Source: Paenibacillus harenae DSM 16969 (GTDB lineage: Bacteria > Bacillota > Bacilli > Paenibacillales > Paenibacillaceae). From it: a stretch of 64,000 nt of DNA. The notes below the pieces were generated by a model, which did not search any database, was not told the origin of the DNA, and saw nothing but the letters and a program-made list of their open reading frames with translations. Every line of letters starts with the position of its first letter. Position 1 is the stretch's first letter. The stretch is from NCBI RefSeq assembly GCF_000422465.1, contig NZ_KE383846.1:62001-126000 (forward strand), given 5' to 3'. The position numbers and the translations under genes are program-made. Positions 58,931 through 64,000 of this stretch are shown here, one piece after another.

Positions 58931-60429
58931 AGCGCTTTGCCCTCCCCTATGTTCTGTGCGCCGCTGCCGGACGGACGGTTCAGCTTATGCTTGCGCTTGC
59001 GGCTAACCGCACGATAGAGCTTGAATGCGAACCATGACGCCGCGAGCGCTACGAGCACCGATAAGAAATTGCCGAAGTGCTCCTTCATGAATTCCCGGCG
59101 ATAACGCTTGTAGGCAACCGAATAGCCATCGCGGTCCATGCCGAGCTTGAAATATTGGAGCGCTTCCTTGTTCCGCTTCTCCATCAGCAGCGACTTGCCG
59201 ATACCGATGTAGGCAATGTCGTAATTGGCATTCAAACGAAGCACTTCTTCCCATACCGGCACGGCCTGCTTGTCTTCGCCGTTATGGTGCAGCATGACCG
59301 CTTCGTTAACCTTCGAACCGAACTTCGTCGGCTTGAAGGCGACGATGTTGCTTTTACCCCTATCGAGCACAAGGTGATTGCCGCCAACGCTTTCGATGGC
59401 GACCGGCGTCTTGAACGTACCCGCCTGATTGCTCTTGCCGCCGTAGACGTAGAGCAGGTCTCCCTCATCGTTGTAAGTAAATATTTTGCCTTGATTGGAA
59501 TCGAGTACGCTGTACATGCCGTCATTCTGCACCTTCACGTCGATCAGCTTCGAAGGGCCTACGGAAAGACGGTACAAAATATCGCCCTTAACATGAAAGT
59601 AGCCGTAACGCTTCAGCACATCCTCGCCGGAAGGGTTAAGCCGCTTGACCGGCTCCTGCGAGCCGGGGTCGATGTTCGTCGCGTAGACGAACCCTTTGGC
59701 GTCGATATCGATATTAGAGAACTCGGTCGGGATGAACAGAATCATCTGCGCCTTCTGCGCTTTCGTCGAGAATAGCCTCCAGAAGAACTCCGTATAATCG
59801 CGCTGTACTTTATTCGTTCCTACGAAGCCGATGAACTCGCCGTCCGGGTCGAATTGCATAATGCCCTCGAACATCCCTTGGGCGATGACGAAAACGCGCT
59901 TCGCCTTATCAACCGTTACCTTAAGCGGCGCGAATTTGAAGTCGCTCGCCAATATATCGGAATTCGGCTTCTCGATGAATCGGACCAAGCTGCCGTCCTT
60001 ATCCAAGACGACGACTCGCCCGTTATCCGTATCGGCAATGTACATCATGCCGTCTCCGTCTACGTACATGCCCGTCGGGTTCTTAAAGCCGTCCCGTTTG
60101 CCGTCATTGCTGAAGCCGTCAATGATGTCTTGAACCTGCCACTTCTCGTCGATGCGGACGATACGGTTGTTGCCGCTGTCCACCACATGGATAAGTCCGT
60201 TGTCGTCCACGACCATATCGGCCGGTTCGACGAAGTCGCCAACACCAAGTTCCTTGCCGGATATGACGCGATCGGGCACGTAAGCCGCCGGAGCGGGAAC
60301 GGCTTCTTCCCAATAGTTGTAATTGTAGCTCTCATAAGGCGTAGACGATGCGTACGCCGGCGCGGGCGTTGCATTAATGAACAGTAGGGAAGCCGCCGCG
60401 ACTACGAGAAACCATTTTTTCGCTGTCAA
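58927..60429 (-). CDS. Membrane-bound NHL-repeat / TPR protein
   Basis: This 500-residue protein has a signal peptide (residues 1-26), an NHL-type beta-propeller (about 55-370: LGVGDFVEPADMVVDDNGLIHVVDSGNNRI and similar blades, shown here only by its key G-N-R-I ends), a short TPR region (about 380-450) and one membrane helix near 452-472 followed by a basic cytoplasmic tail (RKRKHKLNRP). The propeller and TPR lie outside the cell. It starts at TTG with AAGGAGG eight bases upstream. A scaffold or receptor role in the transport locus is inferred. Confidence 0.85.
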   Translation of the reverse strand: MTAKKWFLVVAAASLLFINATPAPAYASSTPYESYNYNYWEEAVPAPAAYVPDRVISGKELGVGDFVEPADMVVDDNGLIHVVDSGNNRIVRIDEKWQVQDIIDGFSNDGKRDGFKNPTGMYVDGDGMMYIADTDNGRVVVLDKDGSLVRFIEKPNSDILASDFKFAPLKVTVDKAKRVFVIAQGMFEGIMQFDPDGEFIGFVGTNKVQRDYTEFFWRLFSTKAQKAQMILFIPTEFSNIDIDAKGFVYATNIDPGSQEPVKRLNPSGEDVLKRYGYFHVKGDILYRLSVGPSKLIDVKVQNDGMYSVLDSNQGKIFTYNDEGDLLYVYGGKSNQAGTFKTPVAIESVGGNHLVLDRGKSNIVAFKPTKFGSKVNEAVMLHHNGEDKQAVPVWEEVLRLNANYDIAYIGIGKSLLMEKRNKEALQYFKLGMDRDGYSVAYKRYRREFMKEHFGNFLSVLVALAASWFAFKLYRAVSRKRKHKLNRPSGSGAQNIGEGKAL

Positions 60430-60442
60430 GTGCCGTCCCTCC

Positions 60443-61321
60443 TTAATCCTTCATTCCTGAAGTAGCCATGGTCTCGATAATGCGGCTCTGCGAGAATACG
60501 AACAGCGTAATCGGCACGCTCATGAGAATGAGCGCCACGGCTGCCGCCGCTCCAGCTCGGGCGATACCGCCCTGCACGATCTGATTCGCCGCGAAGTGCA
60601 GCGACTTCAGCTGCTCGCTGTAGATGAACCCGTTGCCGTCGCTGCCCCATAGAATCTGGAACAGCAAGATTATGAGCGTTAGCCACGCCGGCTTCACGTT
60701 CGGCATGACGATGCTCCAGAAGATGCGATACTCGCTCGCGCCGTCGATCTTGGCCGCCTCAAGCAGCACGTCCGGTATTTGCTCCATGAATTGCTTCATT
60801 AGATATAAGCCGAGCGAGTAAGAGAACGCCGGAATAATAACCGCCCAATACGTGTCGATAAGTCCGATCCACGACATGATCATATACGTTGGGATGGCCG
60901 TTACGGCCGGCGTGAACATTAGCGATAGGACAACGATCGTGAACATGAAGCCTTTACCCGGAAACCGGTGCTTGGCAAGCGGGTATGCGGCGGCCGACGC
61001 CAGCAGCACATGCCCGATAATGCCCATGCCCGTTATGAATACCGTGTTGAAAATATATCTGGAGAACGGTACCCACGAGTTGCCGAGCAAGTTGATCAAG
61101 TCAACAAAGTTGTTCATCGTCGGGTTGCGAACGAACAACGTCGGCGGGAACATAAAGATTTCATCCAGCGGCTTGAATGCGTTGTTGACGGCATAGACAA
61201 GCGGCAGGATCATGAATGCGCCGAATAAAGTCAACAGTGCAAATAGCGAGAAGCTGCCCAAGAACGAGCGGTTGACCCGCTTCTTGCGAAGTCGAAATGA
61301 GAACGTCATCAGCTCATTCAC
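60443..61321 (-). CDS. Carbohydrate ABC transporter permease, MalG type (pair A)
   Basis: This CUT1 permease of about 290 residues has the EAA loop LLEAAKIDGASEYRIFWSIV near residue 186 and six membrane segments. It overlaps the stop of the MalF-type gene by 8 bp. The start is ambiguous between GTG at 61321 and an ATG four codons later. The basic N-terminus (RLRKKRVNRS) faces the cytoplasm. It partners the preceding gene. Confidence 0.93.
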   Translation of the reverse strand: MNELMTFSFRLRKKRVNRSFLGSFSLFALLTLFGAFMILPLVYAVNNAFKPLDEIFMFPPTLFVRNPTMNNFVDLINLLGNSWVPFSRYIFNTVFITGMGIIGHVLLASAAAYPLAKHRFPGKGFMFTIVVLSLMFTPAVTAIPTYMIMSWIGLIDTYWAVIIPAFSYSLGLYLMKQFMEQIPDVLLEAAKIDGASEYRIFWSIVMPNVKPAWLTLIILLFQILWGSDGNGFIYSEQLKSLHFAANQIVQGGIARAGAAAAVALILMSVPITLFVFSQSRIIETMATSGMKD

Positions 61322-62219
61322 CCACCTTACGAAGAAGTTTTTGTACCAGGATGTTCGTTCCGACCATAATCATGAACAGCACCGTCGCAATGGAGGAAGC
61401 AAAGCCCATCTCGAACCTTGTCGTGCCGTAGTCGATCAGATGCGTAACGATCGTCTCCGCCGCGTAGTTGACGCTCGGGAAACCCGCAAGCGCAATCGAT
61501 ACGTCGGCGACGGCGAACGCCGCGGTCAGTTGAATAACCGCGCCGAACATGAGCTGCGGACGCATGGAAGGCAGCGTAATATACCACAGCTCCTGCCAGC
61601 GGTTCTTGATTCCGTCGACCGCGCCAGCCTCGTACAGCGTGCCGTCAACCGTTTGCAATCCCGCGATGAAGGCAAGGAAGCCCGTACCGAGACTCAGCCA
61701 CAGCTGTACAAGAATGATGATCGGCAGCACGTATGCTTCCGTCTTCAGCCATTGCAGCGGCTCGAGAATAATGCCGAGCTTAATGAGCAAGCCGTTCGCG
61801 ATACCGTAACGGTCGCCGGAGAAGATCATCAGCCAGATGAAGAAAACGTTGCCGGAGATCGACGGCGCGTAGAATACGAGCGTCATGACAGCTCTCAGCT
61901 TCGGCGACAGTTCATTGATAATCCAGGCGAATACGAAGCAGGCAATGTAGCTTATCGGCCCGGTGATGACGGCGAATAAAATCGTATTCTTGACCGCGAT
62001 CAGGAAGACGTCGTCTTCGAGAAACAGCCGCGTATAGTTCTGCCAGCCGATGAATCTCGGAAATTCCAGCATATTAAAGTACGTAAAGCTCAGAACAATC
62101 GAAATCAAGACCGGCAATACCGTAAATATCGTGAACAGCAGCATGTACGGCGCCAGCAAAATATACGAATGCTTATTGGCTTTCGCTTCCCGCAATTTCA
62201 GGCTCAACCAATTTTGCAC
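61314..62219 (-). CDS. Carbohydrate ABC transporter permease, MalF type (pair A)
   Basis: This 301-residue CUT1 permease has the EAA-like loop LYEAGAVDGIKNRWQELWYI near residue 202 and six membrane segments. The start is GTG with GGGGAGG seven bases upstream. It lies 14 bp after the solute-binding protein gene, so it is the primary partner of that receptor. No ATPase gene is found in the train. Confidence 0.93.
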   Translation of the reverse strand: MQNWLSLKLREAKANKHSYILLAPYMLLFTIFTVLPVLISIVLSFTYFNMLEFPRFIGWQNYTRLFLEDDVFLIAVKNTILFAVITGPISYIACFVFAWIINELSPKLRAVMTLVFYAPSISGNVFFIWLMIFSGDRYGIANGLLIKLGIILEPLQWLKTEAYVLPIIILVQLWLSLGTGFLAFIAGLQTVDGTLYEAGAVDGIKNRWQELWYITLPSMRPQLMFGAVIQLTAAFAVADVSIALAGFPSVNYAAETIVTHLIDYGTTRFEMGFASSIATVLFMIMVGTNILVQKLLRKVGE

Positions 62220-62233
62220 GCTTAACCCTCCCC

Positions 62234-64000
62234 TTATTGCGGTAGTCCGAACTCTTTCCGTTTCGTGCGAATTTCGTCATGCATGTATTGGACGTAGTCC
62301 ATAATCGACTCGCGCGCTTCTACAGAGCCGACGACCGACTTATAGAAAGCGTTGAATAGATGACGGCCCGTGAAGTAGCCGCCCGGCACTTCCGGCACGC
62401 CCTTCACGGATTCGAACTGCTCTTTCAAGTTCTCGTAATCGGCAACCGGCCATGGCAGGCTGTCGAGCGCTTTAATATTCGCGGTCGGATAACGGGCCGC
62501 CGCGCCCATGAGCCCTTCCATCTCGCGGCCGAACGTCGTTTGCGTCGTTTCGCTCGTCCACCATTTCATGAACTCCCATGCCGCATCCTTATCTTCGGCC
62601 GCGTTCAACATGACGACGCCGCTGCCGCCGCTCGGTACGGTACGGTCGATCGCACCGTCCTTCCGAACCGTACCCGGCACAGGAGCGAAGCCCCACATGC
62701 CGCGGATTTCCGGCGCAAATACGGAAAGCTGGTTATACGTCGTATAGTCGGCGATGCCGATCGGCATCTGTCCGGTACGGAAGCGATTGGCGAAGTCGTA
62801 TTCGCGCTCCAGCTTATAGTCGGTATAGAACTCCGTCCACTGCTTGAACGTCTCTATTCCAATCCGTGAATCCAAGTCGGACTCATTGCCGTCGTTACGG
62901 TAGAACTGACCGCCATTCTGGAAGAGCAGTGTTGCATACATGGAGTTCGGCGGAATATTCTGGCCTTGAACGGCTGCTTGGGCAACGACCGGCAAGCCGA
63001 ATTGCATATGGTTTTTGCTAAGAACGGCTAGAAGATTGGATACGTCATCCCATGTCTTCGGAACCTCAAGCTCCAGCTCTTCAAGCACGTCCTTGCGGTA
63101 GAAGAGCATATTGAACGTCTGCGTCTCCGGCAGCGCATAGACACCGCTTTGATAGCTGTACGGCACAAGCGCGCTTGAACGGAAACGATCCTTTACTTCA
63201 TTAAAGTCGGCGAATTGCGTCAAGTCGACGGACGCGCTCCTCATCGCATAGTTGACGGGAATATCGTTCTCGATCTGCATCGCCACGTCGGGACCTTGAC
63301 CGGCCAGCGTCGCCGGAAGCAGCGTGCTCATATTGACCAGCTTCAAATTGACATTAATGCCGGTAGCCGATGTGAACGTCTCGTCAATCATCGCTTTGAT
63401 CGTGTTCGCTTGGTCACGGCCGCTTCCGATCCATACCGTTACGGAACGTTGATCCGACTTATCCGTTACGTTGCCGATTTGGTTGTAATCGGTGAAGAAG
63501 GAATACATGAAGGTCGAAGCTTCATGCTTTACCTTCGAGAAGAAGCTCATGCCCTTCTTCGGAAACTTCTTGTCTGGCGAAGCGATATAGATCGCATCGA
63601 ATTCCAGCGGCTGCTGTCTCGCCTGCTGCACCCAAGTACCGAGACCGCCCGTATTCGTCTTGTAAGCGGTGAGTCGCTTCGATACGCTCTCGGGTTTGTC
63701 GATCATCTCGTCAAGCTGCAGCGCCATCGTCTTAAGCAGCGCTTCCTGATCGCCCGATTGGCCGGAGAGAGCAACTAATTGCTTCGAAATACGCTTCAGC
63801 CTTTCGCTCTCTGCAACGAATACCTCAAGCAGGTTGTCAATTTTCTTATCAAGCTGATAGTCGCGGAATTCATCCGGCTTCGTGCCCGTAATCATTAATA
63901 TTTTGCGATACATGTCGTTGAGGTTATAAAGGCTCTCTTCCACCTCGCGGATGAGCGGAGCGAATTCGCCTAGGCTGACTTCCATCCGAATCGTATGCTT
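62234..64000 (-). CDS. Very large ABC solute-binding protein, 5' end outside the window
   Basis: At least 588 codons are open and the frame runs off the window end without a stop or a convincing start, so the protein is larger than seen. The C-terminal 415 residues are an ordinary family 1 sugar receptor (VTVWIGSGRDQANTIKAM, LAGQGPDVAMQI, SGGSGVVMLNAAEDKDAAWEF split around position 470). The visible 165 residues before it are helical and coiled-coil-like (VEESLYNLNDMYRKIL, SERLKRISKQLVALSGQ), unlike normal lipoprotein receptors. The extension may hold the receptor away from the membrane or bind accessory proteins. It is the first visible gene of the mannan train. Confidence 0.88.
   Translation of the reverse strand, partial: KHTIRMEVSLGEFAPLIREVEESLYNLNDMYRKILMITGTKPDEFRDYQLDKKIDNLLEVFVAESERLKRISKQLVALSGQSGDQEALLKTMALQLDEMIDKPESVSKRLTAYKTNTGGLGTWVQQARQQPLEFDAIYIASPDKKFPKKGMSFFSKVKHEASTFMYSFFTDYNQIGNVTDKSDQRSVTVWIGSGRDQANTIKAMIDETFTSATGINVNLKLVNMSTLLPATLAGQGPDVAMQIENDIPVNYAMRSASVDLTQFADFNEVKDRFRSSALVPYSYQSGVYALPETQTFNMLFYRKDVLEELELEVPKTWDDVSNLLAVLSKNHMQFGLPVVAQAAVQGQNIPPNSMYATLLFQNGGQFYRNDGNESDLDSRIGIETFKQWTEFYTDYKLEREYDFANRFRTGQMPIGIADYTTYNQLSVFAPEIRGMWGFAPVPGTVRKDGAIDRTVPSGGSGVVMLNAAEDKDAAWEFMKWWTSETTQTTFGREMEGLMGAAARYPTANIKALDSLPWPVADYENLKEQFESVKGVPEVPGGYFTGRHLFNAFYKSVVGSVEARESIMDYVQYMHDEIRTKRKEFGLPQ

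Overview
The window looks like the chromosome of a low-to-mid GC, endospore-forming Firmicute, most likely Paenibacillus or a close relative. Evidence seen: strong AGGAGG-type ribosome sites with frequent GTG/TTG starts, consensus sigma-A promoters, a spoVB sporulation gene, a SigZ-type ECF sigma factor, Bacillus-type Zur and CsoR regulation, and a heavy load of carbohydrate ABC transporters and glycoside hydrolases. No rRNA, tRNA, CRISPR array, prophage or intact transposon was seen. The genus is inference.

Layout. 0-4 kb: a ChvE-GguA-GguB (multiple-monosaccharide) ABC importer operon on the minus strand. 4.1-4.9 kb: a gene-free stretch with three copies of a previously unnoticed-looking ~133 bp element of fixed internal geometry. 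5-7 kb: a histidine-phosphatase/Nudix fusion and a deleted phosphotransferase pseudogene. 7.4-16.7 kb: a zinc-starvation block. zur-znuC-znuB-znuA, a [2Fe-2S] protein / methyltransferase / ABC exporter operon, two COG0523 GTPases and moaB are arranged around three promoters, each carrying a Zur-box-like palindrome in or next to its core elements. 16.7-33 kb: a mixed region (PadR with its membrane partner, a collapsed hxlR/SDR pair, acetyltransferases, spoVB, a two-component system with a lipoprotein, AraC with a GH88 enzyme, an enol-lactonase-like hydrolase with an Lrp regulator, sigZ, an aldo-keto reductase, a VOC protein). 33-38.6 kb: a copper block (Csp copper-storage protein, siroheme-reductase-like domain protein, His-rich lipoprotein, CopA, CopZ, CsoR). 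39-41.6 kb: a sugar oxidoreductase / isomerase / CBM9-like operon. 42-45 kb: a small membrane protein, a secreted GH-A hydrolase and a decayed SGNH hydrolase.

45.6-64 kb: one co-directional minus-strand gene train for beta-mannan or glucomannan use. In transcription order it holds a very large solute-binding protein (its start lies outside the window), a permease pair, an NHL/TPR membrane protein, a Yip1-family membrane protein, a DUF5696 membrane-anchored protein, a second permease pair, GH26 mannanase, GH2 mannosidase, a DUF5060 GH-A-like protein and an anchored GH5 enzyme. No ATPase gene is present, so a shared MsmX-type ATPase elsewhere is expected. The most interesting parts are the zinc block with its divergent operator, this duplicated-permease locus with accessory membrane proteins, and the three-copy repeat.
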